A DNA stretch of 64,000 nucleotides from Pilasporangium apinafurcum (GCA_001600495.1 BCKE01000006.1:120312-184311), one strand, 5' to 3'; numbered from the stretch's first letter, positions 10,611 to 23,312 are shown. Numbers and translations: made by a program. The notes: generated from the letters alone by a model not told the origin.

Positions 10611-12176
10611 ATGGCGCACTCGCGAGCGGAAAATTGCACCAGTCCGCCTGCTTATGCCTTCATGCCAGACATAGATGCACCAACGCTCCTAGCGCAACAG
10701 CTTGAATCAGAACGCGCCATGACAGCGTTCCTTGCGGAAATGGACGAGCTGGACCGCCTCGACATGAAGCAGCCGATTACTGATTTCTCGACTCCTCCAT
10801 TTCCATCCACTGCATTTGTGTCTCTGCAACCAAACTGCTCAGTAAACGTGGGCATATCCCAAGATATTTCCTCTTCGACCTTGGATTACGTAGACGGTGA
10901 AGCTGAAATGGCAACTGCCAATGCTGGGAAAGGCATCTGCAAAAAAAATAATCCAAAGATGAGGAAGCAGAAGTCCAAGCAAAAGCCAAAGTCGTCTTGG
11001 CTGCGAAAGAAGGAAGAAATGGCGGCGTTGCGCGAGGAATCAGCACAATTACAGGCGCAACTCGAATCATTGCAAGCCTATGGAGTACCGTCAACGGCGC
11101 TGGTAGGTCGTTTGGAAAGTAGTGAGGCACATAAAGAACGACCTGCAAAAAATGAAAAACGCGACTCACACGCCATGGAACAAGAAAACCAGCAACTACG
11201 TGCGATGGTGCGTGTACATTTGCAGATGGCTAATAGCATCCGCCAGTTATTGACCAAACGCGGTCATGTTTCGGTAAGTTTTACTTGTTTTAGTTTTCAT
11301 AAAAGATAAAGCGTTGACTTTGTATTGCTCTGATTACTGTTAGCTTCCGGAGCCATTGCCGTCCTGCAAACGTGTTTGTGTATCCAATTTCTCTGATATG
11401 AACGTGTTTGACCTGTTAGAGAGCAATATAAATGCACGGTATTCTCAGCTAGATCAAGTATGGGAGTCAGCCAAGGCTAGATCACCGACGACAGAACGGC
11501 ATGAAGCGCGTATCAACGTGGATGACGCCGATCGCGCTGTCGTTGATCTCAACGACACGCGAATTCTGCCATTCGATTTGCCTGCAGTGAGCAACGCTTC
11601 GTGGAAATGTGTGACAATGGTGGTTGAAGACGACGTCTGCACGGGCACGGTGTGTGTTGAATTGGCTTGGCTTGCAAATGTATCGAAATGATTTTGATGA
11701 TTGAGATCCTACATTTTTAGATTATCCAAAAATCGGATGATACGATCGCCATGGACGTGACCTGGACGCTTCCGAAAAAGAATTCCGATGAACAAGTGCA
11801 TATTTTCGTCAAGGCCATGGCCAAGCGGTTCGTGAGTAAAGATCGAATCATTGTCTTGTTCGAAGGCACAACCAGTTGGCCGAGTGACACAGGCATGTGG
11901 TGTTCCTCTACGCGAGAAACCGGATGGGGTGTCATTCAGCCGCATCCTGTCGATGGTCCCTCATCTCCAATTTGCGTGATTCAAGCATCAGTCCGTGTCA
12001 CTCCTGACGTTTCTTCCGCTCCTCCCCCCTCCTCCTCTTCCTCTTCACCTGAAAGTGAGCACCATCAGCAAATCCTCGGAGACGTTGTGATTCCATCCTA
12101 TCAGTACATTATCCAAACGCGCCATCAACTCGTGGAAAACATGTTACTGGACGAAATGCGCAACATGAGTATTTAG
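10611..12176 (+). CDS. M96-type bZIP-like/START-like protein, tandem copy B
   Basis: This is a 474-aa paralogue of copy A. Exons are 10611-11273, 11344-11649 and 11721-12176; the introns are 70 and 71 bp and both phase 0. Intron 1 (TCG|GTAAGT) sits at the same place as the intron of copy A; intron 2 interrupts the C-terminal domain and is absent from copy A. A Lys-rich basic region (KMRKQKSKQKPKSSWLRKKE) leads into a coiled coil with Leu/Glu heptads, and a second coil (MEQENQQLRAMVRVHLQMA) precedes intron 1. The C-terminal domain keeps the SKDRIIVLFEGT core and the final RHQLVENMLLDEM helix. It has a Ser/Pro run near residue 425. Function is inferred as for copy A. Confidence 0.72.
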
Positions 12177-12989
12177 TCGATATCCTCAGCTTAATAAATG
12201 TGTTCAACAGCATTCCATGTAGTCCATTCAAAAGTAGCCATTTCTTGTCTCTACTGTAGACTTCGACGCTCTTCAGGTGATGTCCAAGACGGATTAGGGT
12301 TGAGGGAATTTAAAGTCTGTTTTATTTCTCTTTAGCTGGTGAGTACACAAGTTCTTCACTCTCTCACTGGCTGCTATGATGGACTCAAGATTGTTGATCA
12401 TCTGCGAGAATCATCACTGATGAGCTGAGCAGGCATTTGCGTCAAAGCATGACGGTCAACATCTGAAACTTGAGATCTGCAGATCGGAGCAAAGATTAGT
12501 GGTGGATTATGTGTTTTCTAGTTTTGCTCTGACTCGAAAAGTAAAAAAAAGCAAAAACGACCATGTGATTACACATTCCCAAACAGAATCATGATATGCG
12601 ACAACGAACGGAACACAAGATGCCTCGTCAATTATGCAGAGCAGATCTTTGGATGACAAGGCCCATAGTGGTAGTAAGCACATGTTGGGTAGTGTTATTC
12701 TGTCTACAGTGATCATAAATAACGTTTTTCTGATTCCATAAATAACACTCCGCAAATGTAAAACAGAACCTATGAAGGGTTAGGGTGTATTCAACACACA
12801 CACATCATTTTTCGAAATGGATTACGCACGTCGTCAACAGTAATCTGACAAGCAAGTAATCGATGCTGCGAGCACAACGGCGAGCCTCTTTTTTTTGGAT
12901 GCTTTGGAGAAGAAGGAGGATGCGTGTGACTAATTTAAAACAAACATTTGCTATCCCAACCAGTCTATATCTTCATTCGAAGCAACCAC
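12177..12989. other. Intergenic, M96-type copies B to C
   Basis: There are about 800 bp with no supported gene. The reading frame of copy C is open upstream of its first ATG to about 12948, so a short extra 5' exon inside this interval cannot be excluded. Confidence 0.45.
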
Positions 12990-14223
12990 ATGCTAGCGGA
13001 CAAGCACTTTCAGGTGCAGACGTGGCTGCGGCAATTAGAAGAGCAGACATTAGCCAACGAATTAATGTTCTGTAATAGCTCACCACCGACAAGCCCAATA
13101 GACTGCCAGATGCTACCACTACAAACAACCAAGGCAAGTATAGACGCCCGCAATACAGGTTGCAAGCGCCAGCGACCAGTGAATGGTGGGAATGATAATA
13201 ACAGGAAGAAATCCAAGCCAGTAGCGCCAATGCGGACGCAGACAACATGGCCCACACCATCCAAAAACATAGACAACCGCTGGTCACAAAAATGTGTAGA
13301 TCCACAATCACAGCTGGCAGCTGCGCGGCTCGAAGTGGCGATGCAGGAATTGGAACAAGCTCAGGCGCGCAACCACTATGTTGATCTATTCAACCTCCCG
13401 CAACCATTGACATTCTGCTCGAAAATGGACGCTGCACTTTATGAATCGCTCGAGCGGTCGCTTGATGAACAATACAAACAACTAGACGATGTATGGCGAG
13501 AAGCAGGGCTGGCTAACGTCTCCTGTGATAGCAGCGTGTCAACATTTCGCGAAGATGCACGGGTCGTCGCAGACGGAAATGAAGGGTTTGCCGTGCGATT
13601 TGTTGCTGTGCGACCGATGCCATTCGATGCCGAGACAATTGATCGTATTGCCTGGCAGTGTGCGGCAAAGGAATCCATCAAAACCAGCTACTCGTCCGAG
13701 AATGAGGTAATTAACTCTCATTAACCTCATTTGTCTCGGTGCATATCTCACCCTTAAGGATTTTTTTTATGACTATTAACAGGCCAAACCGGATAAAATT
13801 TACATCAAACGCGAGTTCTTGCTACAGCAGCCAAATACACCTGGTGTCAAGATCCTCTTACGTGCAATATTTAAGCGCTATATGACCAAAGACCGCATCA
13901 TCGTAATATGGAACGGCACAGGTGATTGGCCGGAAGAATATAGTAAGAAATGTCCACGTAGCGCGCCGATTCGCGAGCGGGGCTATGGAATCGTTCGGCC
14001 ACTATCTGGAATCGACAGCAACAAGTGTTCATCGCCAGTCAGTCTCAGTCAATACTGCGTGTTTATGACTCCTGGATGCTCGGCTGCGGTTGAGATGAAG
14101 AATGAGGAGATGCTCCAACTCATGGCTGATGTTATCGTGCCTTCCTACCGGGAGATCTTGGCGGCTAGACGCCAGATATTGGAAAATGCCATCTTGGATG
14201 AGATGATGAACAAGAAGCGGTGA
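12990..14223 (+). CDS. M96-type family protein, tandem copy C, reduced zipper
   Basis: This is a 385-aa paralogue with exons 12990-13706 and 13783-14223 separated by a 76-bp phase-0 intron (GAG|GTAATT...TTAACAG|GCC). That intron matches the position of intron 2 in copy B. Intron 1 of copies A and B is missing, and the long coiled-coil zone is reduced to a short stretch (QLAAARLEVAMQELEQAQAR). The DNA-contacting basic region is at best weak (KKSKPVAPMR). The C-terminal domain is intact (MTKDRIIVIWNGT, final RRQILENAILDEM). It looks like a derived copy that has lost much of its putative DNA-binding and dimerisation part. The start is the first ATG; a missed upstream exon is an alternative. Confidence 0.68.
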
Positions 14224-14367
14224 TGATGACGATGATGCTAATCAGCACAACAGAAACTAGTTACTCGTGTACTGTAAACAAGTGTAATAATAAAGTATGT
14301 GCGTGTTTCCTTGTATTCATCACATCAAACATCCAAATCACGCATAATGCATGCACGGACCACATTC

Positions 14368-15351
14368 TTAGGCCGCTCCATCGTACTTCTCCGCATTAAA
14401 TGCAGTCAAGATTTCATGTTTTCGGTTGGCAAATGCAGTGTAGACGTCCGCTTCGTAGCACACAAACCCCAGGCTGCCAATCCATCCACGATGCGTGCGG
14501 AGAAAGCGTTGAATCTCGACCAGCGCTACTTCCGCAGCCGCTACGGCCGGAATGCCCATATTGCCCGTCGAGATCGATGCGAGCGCCACACACGCCAGAT
14601 CTTCATTCTCCACTGACTCCAAAAGTGTCGTGTAAGTTCTCGCGAGTTGCTGCAGACATAACTCGTGATTGCCGGATGGACCGACGCAATGAATGAGTTT
14701 CTGAACGCCGCTGGCGAATCCTGGAGTCACATACACTTCACCGATCCGCAAATGCACTTGCAATTCCGCAATGTGGTCGTCCAATTCCAGTCCAGCTCGA
14801 CGGAACACACATGCTGCTGCGCCAATGCGCGGATTCCAGAGAACACTGCTCGTGGGAAACGCAATACCGTCGATTGGTCGGTCGTTGAGCATAGAAATCT
14901 CGCCGATATCCCCACGGACTATGTGGATGCGGTCGTTAAACTGCTGCTGATCGTGCATGGACAGCAGAAATTCGCGGAGGTTGGGACATGCCAATTCCCA
15001 AAGGACAATGTATTCTGGTTTAAAGCTAATAGGAATATCAAGTGCATCCTCACCATTTGCAGGTGGACAATGACCATGAAAATGGCACTGCAACATCTCA
15101 TGCCAGAGCAGATCTTGTTGCAGGAACTGTTGCCACCGGCGAGTGGGACTGTTGAGCACCGTTAAAAATGCCTCAACAGAGTCGATATCTATGCATAAGA
15201 GGATGTTTTGCAGCACGCAATCAATGTCCAATATCCGTGTAAGTGTGGTGAGGAGAGTGCTTGTGCGTGGACGCTTCACATCTCGACAATCAGCAGCGGG
15301 TGTGTCGTCTGGTTCGACGGTGGCTCCTGCTGCTGCTTGCTTCATCTTCAT
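14368..15351 (-). CDS. F-box-like plus macrodomain protein, paralogue 1
   Basis: This is a single-exon gene of 327 aa. The N-terminus (about residues 36-90) has an F-box-like pattern ending in the typical D-x2-LW..ML..HF signature. The C-terminal half is a macrodomain, the ADP-ribose-binding fold: VRGDIG (canonical GDIT), PIDGIAFPTSSVL where VNAAN normally lies, IGAAACVFRRAG for the Gly-rich loop, KLIHCVGP, and ASISTGNMGIP for the phosphate-binding STGxxGxP loop. F-boxes dock onto SCF ubiquitin ligases and macrodomains read or erase ADP-ribose, so it may link ADP-ribosylation to ubiquitination; that is inference. It is convergent with the M96-type cluster, with three paralogues near 50-53 kb. 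Confidence 0.78.
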   Translation of the reverse strand: MKMKQAAAGATVEPDDTPAADCRDVKRPRTSTLLTTLTRILDIDCVLQNILLCIDIDSVEAFLTVLNSPTRRWQQFLQQDLLWHEMLQCHFHGHCPPANGEDALDIPISFKPEYIVLWELACPNLREFLLSMHDQQQFNDRIHIVRGDIGEISMLNDRPIDGIAFPTSSVLWNPRIGAAACVFRRAGLELDDHIAELQVHLRIGEVYVTPGFASGVQKLIHCVGPSGNHELCLQQLARTYTTLLESVENEDLACVALASISTGNMGIPAVAAAEVALVEIQRFLRTHRGWIGSLGFVCYEADVYTAFANRKHEILTAFNAEKYDGAA

Positions 15352-16176
15352 TCCTTCTAAATATGCTTAAAAGTGGGTTCAAAAACAATAAGAAAATATT
15401 ACTTTCGACCAATAAAACATTGAAATATTTCGAATTTAAGCCAATCATCAATGAAATGAGCACTACTTGCAAATCGAATGCTGGGATTAGAACTGCTAGC
15501 ACTCGAAGCAATGGTGCGCAAGTCTCTGTGCTTGCTGAGCTATAGACATGAGTTTTTCTGGAATTGTCGAATGGCAAAAGTATAGCGTCGCATGTGGTTT
15601 ATCTACTGGATCTGAGAAAAGTCGCCATGTACTGAATTTTGGCCAAAAATGCTTGGGATGGATGCACAAAATGTCTAGCAAAACACCTTCAACATTCTCT
15701 TTCCACTCATCGCTACGGCTGTCATATGACTTGGCGCTATCATGTCCAACCGTTGCATTATTATTATTAGTTGTGAGAGATAGTAAACATTTTACCTGAT
15801 CTGTTCTACTCCTTTTCCCTCTCGAGTCGATTGCCCTTCATCACGAGAACGCAACAACTATCCTCCTTGTTTGAAAAGCCACGTGGAGCTTTCAGAATGG
15901 CATCATGATGTGCAAATCCCTTCTTTTAAAAGATCCATCCCTATTTTTGTTATTATTTTCGGGATTATCCAGCTGTTGAGCGTATGAGACTAGGGATGAA
16001 ATTAACTTACAGCCAATCAAGTTCGACTTTCTGTGAACAAAACGAGGGACAATCACTGGAAAACGGTGCCGAAAACAGCTAATGCAGATTTTCCGTTAAA
16101 AGAGCACACAGATCCCGGATCGTAAAGGGAAGCGAAGACGATACGCTCAAGTTAAAAGAAATAATATACGCAGACG
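15352..16176. other. Divergent promoter region, macrodomain gene and DNAJC3 gene
   Basis: This 825-bp interval separates two divergently transcribed genes. An 83-codon ORF at 15548-15799 has no recognisable family features and I do not call it. I see no repeat or RNA gene. Confidence 0.5.
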
Positions 16177-18321
16177 ATGGTGATGGGTGGTCTGCGTAAG
16201 TGGGTGACGTTTGCAGTCGTATGCTTCGCGCTCGTGATCGGTGAGGTGCGTCTCCTGCCGCAACAGCATTTTCAATTCGAAATGATCAATGTCAATCCAA
16301 ATGAACGCTGTTGTTGATCATTCGGTTCATTGTCTTTCCTGGAAATGAAGCATCAAGTGAGCGGACAGGAGAGCGTGTCAAAAGTTCGTGTGGCTGCAGA
16401 AAATGCGTTTGCAGGTGGTGATATGAAGACAGTAAGTGGAAGTTCTTGCTTTTTGTCGGAAATGCGAGTAGATTAGGTTAAACATGTTTATTGGAATGGC
16501 TGAGCAGGCGATTTCGCTGTTGTCAAAGTTGATTGAACTGGAACCTACGAATGAGCGCAATTTTTACAAAGTAAGTCGGCTGCTGGTCATTATTATTGAC
16601 AAGAATTGACATGAGCGAGTACTAATGATGTTGCTTTTCGTTGTGATTGCTCAAAATTCAAGCGATTTCGCGCGTACTTGAGCGAGCGCAAGTTTTCACA
16701 TGCGCTCTCCGATCTGACGTCCTCGCTGACTGTCAATCCAAGCTACAAGCAGGTTTATACATTGCTTTGCTGCATGACACCTTGTTTAAAGAGCGATTAA
16801 TGGGCTAATGCTGTTGTCCATCATAACGAAAGGGAATTTTGCAACGTGGCAAATTGTTAATGATGCTTGGGCAGTGTTCGGAGGCAGTACAAGACTTCAA
16901 GCACATGGTCGAGTAAGTGAACGTTGGTAATCGCTATATTACATCCGATTATTCATTTGAATAACATTTCTTGATGTTTGTCAGGCTCTACCCAACAGAT
17001 CCATCGGCGGCACACAATTTGGACTTGAGCACGCGATGTGCTGCGTACATTGACGAAGCCGAAAAAGCACAGGTAGTAACCTACTACTGTCGGTGGTTGC
17101 TTTATTAATATCGTAGCTATTTAACCAAGACTGAATTATGTAAATGACAGAGTCGAGGCGATTTTCAGTCGGCTCATGCGTATCTGACACAGGCGATTGA
17201 AGAAGCGGCTGTATCGAGTGTCCCGTTATTGCTTGAACGCGCACAGCTGAGGTGAGATTAAAAAATTGCAACATATTGAAACGTCTGCTTATTTTGTCCA
17301 TTTCAACTCCTGTATCCTTTTAGTTTTTCACTTGTGAATCCGTATGATGCCATCGCGGATTTGGGCACCGTGCTTAAGCTGGAGTCCTCAAACATTCCAG
17401 CATTACAAATGCGTGGTGAAGTGCTCTACTCGGTATGTGTTTTCGGAATATCCAGCGTATCAAGAAGGGAAGTGATCTAATATGTGCCTGTCGTTAATCC
17501 ATTAGTTGGGTGATAAGCAATCGTTGAATGCTGCGCTGTCGCACTTCCGTCAGGGGTTACATTCTGATCCTGAACACAAAGGACTGAAGAAACTATATCG
17601 TCAACTGAAGAAAATACTGAAGTTTATGACTAATGCTGAGGATGCCATGGTACGGGGTGCGTATTCGGAAGCCTCAGACGAGTGGCAATCCGCATTGGAA
17701 GTTGATCCAGAGCATGACGCAATGAACAAAGAGGTGTACTTGCAGCTTTGTATCAGCTTATTGCATCTGAAACAGTATACAAATGCTGCACGTGCATGTG
17801 AAAAAGTCGTGGCCATTGACGATACGTACGCATTAGCGTTTTCAAAATTGAGTGAAGCACAATTAGGTTTGGAACAGTATGAAGATGCCGTGCGCTCAGC
17901 GAAGCGAGCATATGAACTGGACGATTCCAGTCGTGAGTTCAAAGAAGGTGTGCATCGTGCGGAAGCAGCGCTGAAGCAGAGCAAGAACAAGAATTACTAC
18001 AAGATCCTGGGTGTGGCACGTGATGCAGACATGAAGGAAATCAAAAAAGCATACCGGAAACAGGCATTGGAATGGCATCCGGACAAGCACTCGGATAAAG
18101 ACGAGAGCATGCAGGAAGAAGCAAGTAGAAAGTTCCACGATATCGCTGAAGCTTATGAAATCCTATCGGACGAAGAGATGCGTGCCAAGTACGACCGTGG
18201 TGAAGATGTGACTGGCACTGCACAGAGCCAGCAACAAGGCCATCCGTTCCAGAATCCGTTTGGAAATGCGCATTTCTTCCAGCAAGGCGGCCGCACGTTC
18301 CGCTTCAATTTTGGTGGATAA
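16177..18321 (+). CDS. DNAJC3: DNAJC3/p58IPK-type ER-lumenal TPR and J-domain co-chaperone
   Basis: This gene has nine exons: 16177-16240, 16358-16431, 16508-16570, 16663-16752, 16833-16912, 16985-17072, 17151-17251, 17324-17432 and 17506-18321. All borders are GT-AG and phases close to a 494-aa protein, close to the roughly 500 aa of DNAJC3. It begins with a signal peptide ([18 protein letters not shown]), carries TPR repeats through most of its length, and ends with a J domain ([20 protein letters not shown]) with the Hsp70-stimulating HPD in EWHPDKH, then a Gly/Phe tail. The family holds unfolded clients for BiP in the ER and is induced by ER stress. I see no KDEL-type ending. Intron density is far above the rest of the window. 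Confidence 0.88.
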
Positions 18322-20124
18322 GTGCACGTGTTCTGTCGATGGTGGTCGACTTTTTCGGCATCATCAAGAACCCGAAAGAGGGACTTCAACGGTAGCGCTT
18401 AGATTTGAATCTTCTTCCACAAAGACAAGTCTTCATGTAAGTAAATGCACTGCAATTAAAGGATTTCTGTCGGTTATATGAATTTGGTTTAGATTTGGAA
18501 TTGTCATGAATGCTGTTTGCTGGATAAACTTTCGTGATGCAGGAAACATTGTAGGAAGAAAAAAAAAAACAACACGTGAATGTCAAAAAAAAGTTTACTT
18601 TGTTATTCAATTTGAATTTAGATTTATTAGACATACTGGGCTACATCTGGATCAGTAGCATGCAAAGCATGGGGAAAGATGATAGAGCTCATATGGTGAT
18701 GCATGTTATTGGTATCCACATGACTTTTTCAGAACAGGTCTGTGTTGGATAATTTTAATCATCGCTCCATCAGTTCAACGCATACACACAATATATATAT
18801 GAGAAAGTCAGCTCTCGGATGCTCATCATCGAATGCCCGTAGATAGAGAGGCGTCATGAAGGGGAATCCAAAACAATTTTCTCATCACTCTTTCTCACAC
18901 ACACAAATATACACACACATAGCAGAGCTGATCATTTTCGGTTGCTTCATAAACACAGGTGTCAATGTCTCAACAGCTTTGTCACCGCAGTGACCAAAAG
19001 GGTAGAGGTATCAGTGGTAATGATAAAGTAATCTAATCAGCAGCATTCGAAAAAGCTCAGCTCACAACATTTATCATACGCAGAAATACATATACAGCAT
19101 ACAAATTGTTTCATCCAAACGTTCTTAGGTGATTTGGATTTCCACACAAGACCCCAAAGAGCCTTCAGAGTGGTGCATGAAATTTCATATCATCAACAAT
19201 TTTCAAAGCACACCCCATACACAAATTCACGTGCATACAAATACTCATACAAGAAAGACTGTCAGCAACTATGTTGACTTCGCCACACCAAAAGCACGCT
19301 TTTAAACGCACGAGCAACGTAATCCGTAGTAAGTTGGCTAATCACTTTTGCTTCTGGTGAAAAGTACCGGGTCCAATTACAAATGCAACAAGCCAGACGC
19401 ATGAGTCGCCCCCATCCTCGAACTTTTCAGCGCAAGAAGAGAAGCTAACTCTGTCCAACATGCCACAGAATATTGCCGGCGTGGAGTATGAAGAAGCAAC
19501 ATATAAAATATATAAAGACATTCATGAGGTCAGCACTTTGAGAAATTTCATCGCGATTACGCGAATCAAGAACACGGACCAAAGTATATGGTCATCACTC
19601 CTCATACATAATATACATAAAGTAGTGCTCATTTTATGGGTGATAGTGATACATTCGATTCCTCATGGCTAGTTGGTTCAAGCCAGATCAGCATCAACTT
19701 TCATCATTGCACACACATGCACTCAAATATACTGCATACCACCTGGTGCCTGAGGTCAATGGACTCGGAGTTTGCATATAATGATTCCGGATGCAGCAAT
19801 CTTCCGCATTGGTTTTTAGCTCAGAAGAGGGAGCTTGGAATCTTCATCGTCCACAATCCAAATCCACACACACATATGATCAAATAGCCACTTGACGATT
19901 GATCATCACACACATACACGAAGGCTTGCGAATCGAGGAATGACTTGTTGTAGAGATCCATTCATCAACATTTCCCGCGCAGCCAGCCAAACCAATCATT
20001 TAGTAACCAATTTGAGCCTTTCGTAATTACACCATAAATCGTAAAAATATTTTTACGCCTTTGAAAGATAACAAAAAACAGAAATCTAACGGTTATTGTT
20101 CCATTCAGTTATCAAGTTAGCTTT
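18322..20124. other. 1.8-kb intergenic region rich in CA-type short repeats
   Basis: No ORF here is credible. The stretch is enriched in CA/TA simple sequence, for example around 18895-18925 (repeated 'cacaca') and 18788-18800 ('acacaatatatatat'), and many 'catacac/cacacat' words recur to about 19920. It lies between the 3' ends of the convergent DNAJC3 and nucleoporin genes. A long 3' UTR or noncoding RNA is possible but nothing specific shows it. Confidence 0.5.
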
Positions 20125-21626
20125 TTATGCCATGGACGGCACGTAGGGTTGAATCTTCATAAGCACTAACTCGAAATCCAATGGCGAGCCAAAGCGGATG
20201 AGATAGGTAATGGGAGTAATTTTCTGCTCGTTGTCTTCACTAGTCTCGACAACTGTGAGTAGCATGGCCTTGTCTGTTTTCTTCACGCACGTCAGGCAAG
20301 ATGCTAGTCGGGCATTCAGTAACAACTTGGTGCCGGGTCCACGAGGATACGATTCACGTCGCATGACAATCCGTGTTGATGCTTTCTCATTGGAATCGAC
20401 CTGTTTGGCTTGCAACACACGCAATGGCCCAATGCCGACCTCTGCGTAATCGTTATCTACGAGCTTGTACAACTTGGCACGTTTCTGTTACGACCGACAA
20501 GAACCAACATAGATAAAATTTAGAATCGAAATCTACACATGGATAGAGCAAGTGGCTTGAGACAGGTAGCATGTCGCGTACCTCCACGAGGATCCGTTCG
20601 CCTTCTTCACCGTTTGCGAGCTATTATATTTCGTAATCATCACAGAAATCATAAGCTTGGAAGGTAAGCCTTGCCGACGCGAATTGATCCTATGACTGAC
20701 GTACCTCGGCTTCTGTCAATGCTGGCACTAACTGTTCCGTCTTCTTATCGATCGTGGCATCGATCTCCGCTAAATCTGATTGCGTCGTCGTATCTTTAAA
20801 TCCAGTACTCGGTTGGGCTGCGAACGAGGAAAACGATGCTGTGGCCGAGTTTTGGAAAGAGGCAAAACCACCAAAACCACTAGAGGTGTTGCCAAAAGTA
20901 GACGACGAAGAAGCAGTGGTACCAAATCCGCTGTTGGAACTGGAAGAGGTAAACCCACCAAACCCACTAGAATTGCTGAAGGCACTGAACCCACCGAACG
21001 CACTACCTGTAGTGTTCGGTTTGGTCGTCTGCACGTATGATAATACAAAATACAAATCGATATCAGATCAAGATAATAATGATGCACGCCGACTCATGCG
21101 CATGGCAGGCTAATGCAGCACTCACTTCTTCTACGGTGTCGTCTGTAGATAGCTCGTTGCCCTCTTCGCCTGTGTCTTTTACTGCAACAGTGCCGGTCAC
21201 TTCCTTTTCATTCTCTTTTTTCTCCACTGCTATTGGTTCAGTCGACTGCTGCTGGTCGTCTATTTTATCTTCGTCCTACACAAGTCCGAAAGACAATAAC
21301 CACATTACACAAGTCCATCCACTTGCGCCAAATCACATAAACATACCCCTTCCACTATGTTTTTTTCTGTTGTCACAACGGTCTCTGTGGTGATGGTGGT
21401 GTCGCCGTCTATTGCTGTTGTGTTTATTGTTTCTTCGATCGTCACTTTCTTCACGTTCTCCGTCACCTGTTGCTCATCCAAGCGAACTTTCTTCACGATC
21501 TGTTTCGAAAACCACCAGCATTTAATCATACTTAACATCGTAATTTCCAAATATCTATCATATCATGCGACTCAATACCGGCTCCTCCATTACTTCGGGC
21601 TTTTCGTGGTCGACTTTCGTGGCCAT
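20125..21626 (-). CDS. FG-repeat nucleoporin with C-terminal Ran-binding domain (Nup50/Nup2-like)
   Basis: Six exons on the minus strand: 21626-21579, 21499-21347, 21275-21126, 21028-20705, 20620-20582 and 20484-20125. All borders are phase 0 and give 357 aa. The acidic, Thr-rich N-terminus is followed by FG repeats in exon 4 (SAFGGFSAFS, SGFGGFTS, STFGNTSSGFGGF). A RanBP1-type domain follows (ANGEEGERILVE, AKLYKLVDNDYAEVGIGPL, RIVMRRE, KLLLNARL). This matches Nup50/Nup2-type proteins that help importin-alpha recycling and Ran-dependent transport at the pore basket. The 39-bp exon 5 carries the conserved start of the Ran-binding domain, so its existence is well supported. It is divergent with the MRG15 gene. 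Confidence 0.85.
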
Positions 21627-22164
21627 GGTGACTACAAGCGATATGTAACGATGAGTGTTCAAACATTCTCGGCAGTTTGTGAGACCTACAGAGCAATATG
21701 TTCCCAACCTGTTCAGTTGGCCACGCCTATGTTTTTCGCGCTTGAGTTTCCTCTTCCACCGTTGTGTTAGCCTTGCAACCACAGTAGCCTGCGTCACCAC
21801 ATCCAAAAACTCGATCACAAGAAACAAACTAGGACACGCTACTTCATAACGCCACTTCAATGTTAAAAATGACTGGCGCCATCGCCTACTATCTAGGAAA
21901 TAAATCCCAAGCTGGTTTTGTGAAACTTTACAAAATAAATAAAGAATATCGTTTTATACGATGATTGGCTGAAACTTAATTTTGTAGGTTTTGCTGGTAA
22001 ATGTTGTACCAAAAGTAACTTTTGTGCTTTTTAAATTTATAACATGGCAATTTTTTTTCTAACTCCAGTTGGGTTATTATTTTTACTCGCGCGGCAACTT
22101 CGCACCAAAACGCGGGCAAACGTGTGTGGAAAAAGCTGCGGTACGCTAATAGGAGAGGATCAGT
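21627..22164. promoter_or_regulatory. Bidirectional promoter region between nucleoporin and MRG15 genes
   Basis: This 538-bp interval separates the divergent starts at 21626 and 22165. It becomes AT-rich toward the middle (about 21900-22080). It must contain both promoters, but I cannot mark a specific initiator element with confidence. Confidence 0.5.
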
Positions 22165-23312
22165 ATGGTGGTGAAGGTGGATGATACAGTACTGGCATAT
22201 CATGGCGTGATGATCTACGATGCCAAAGTCCTTAAGATCGACCACGGTACAGGTGTGCAGGAGACCAATTCTGGCGCCGAGAGCGGCAAGGCCAATCCGA
22301 ATACGCAGTACTACGTGCACTACCAAGGGTGGCATAAGAAATGGGATGAGTGGGTTCGCCACGACCGCGTACTGGAAGACACCCCTGTAAACCGGCAGTT
22401 ACAACAGAAGGCGAAAGCAGACTTTGCGGCCATGAAGAAGGAGAAAAGCGCATTGGGCAAAAAGAAGAAGATCAGCACCAACGGCATTGCGACTCCGACA
22501 AGCAAGAAGTCACCGTTTAAGAAGATGAAGCGTAACGTTGATAATGATACCGAAGAGCTACCGATGGGCGCAGACATTGAGGAATCGCATAGTTCAAAGG
22601 GGAATGGGAACGGTGCGTCCACAAAACCGATTTCGCTGCAGATGCCGTTCTCGCTCAAAAAGCAGCTCGTCGAGGACTGGAAGCAGATCACACATGAGCC
22701 ATACAAGCTTGTACCATTGCCACGGAAACCAAACGTGGCTCAGATCATCGCAAATTACTTGGAGTTTAAGAAGTCAAAGATACAGGAGGGCAATCTTGTG
22801 GAGGAAAAAGAACTGAAGGTGCGGGCTGTGAATTGGAATGGTACTCTGAGGACAGTCATATTCTAATCATCGTTGTATTGACAGAATGTGGAAGGCATTA
22901 TGGAGGGTATTCAGTCATATTTTGACCGTGCATTGGGCTCTATCCTGCTCTATCGAATGGAGCGGCAACAATATCAGGAGATTAAACAGAAGCACGAAGA
23001 TGTCCCATTATCGCAAATTTACGGCGGCGAGCATCTCATTCGTTTATTCGGTAAGAACAATACTCACCACGATGACTGTAATTTTCTTGTATTCTCTAAT
23101 GTCACTCTTTTTTGTATGAATGTCTTTGTTATCTAGTTCGATTACCAATTTTACTGGGGAGCACCAATATGTCCGGTCGGGAACTCCAGCAAATTCAAAC
23201 GCGTCTAAACGACTTCCTCAAATACTTGCAGAAAAACTCAGCGACTTGGTTTTTACCAGAATACGAAGCAGCCACACAAAAATATATTGACAAGGCTATC
23301 GCGTCTTCTTGA
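22165..23312 (+). CDS. MORF4L1: MRG15/MORF4L1/Eaf3-type chromatin protein
   Basis: Exons 22165-22818, 22885-23050 and 23137-23312 (introns 66 and 86 bp) encode 331 aa. The N-terminal chromo-barrel domain spans about residues 1-80 (LAYHGVMIYDAKVLKID, YVHYQGWHKKWDEWV with the aromatic cage). A Lys-rich linker with basic clusters (KKKKISTNG) and an acidic patch follows. The MRG domain fills the C-terminal half (MPFSLKKQLVEDWKQITHE, LVPLPRKPNV, YFDRALGSILLYRMERQQY, LLGSTNMSGRELQQIQ). The family reads H3K36 methylation and recruits NuA4/Tip60 acetyltransferase or Sin3/HDAC complexes in the nucleus. The donor at 22819 was chosen because it restores the conserved NVEGIMEGI block in frame. Confidence 0.92.

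Noticed and set aside
18780-18930. Possible telomere-like or CRISPR-like repeats
   Set aside because: These are simple CA/TA microsatellite words with irregular spacing, not arrays with constant spacers.
19460-19887. Short ORFs in the CA-rich interval downstream of DNAJC3
   Set aside because: Two overlapping short frames without motifs in simple-sequence-rich DNA.
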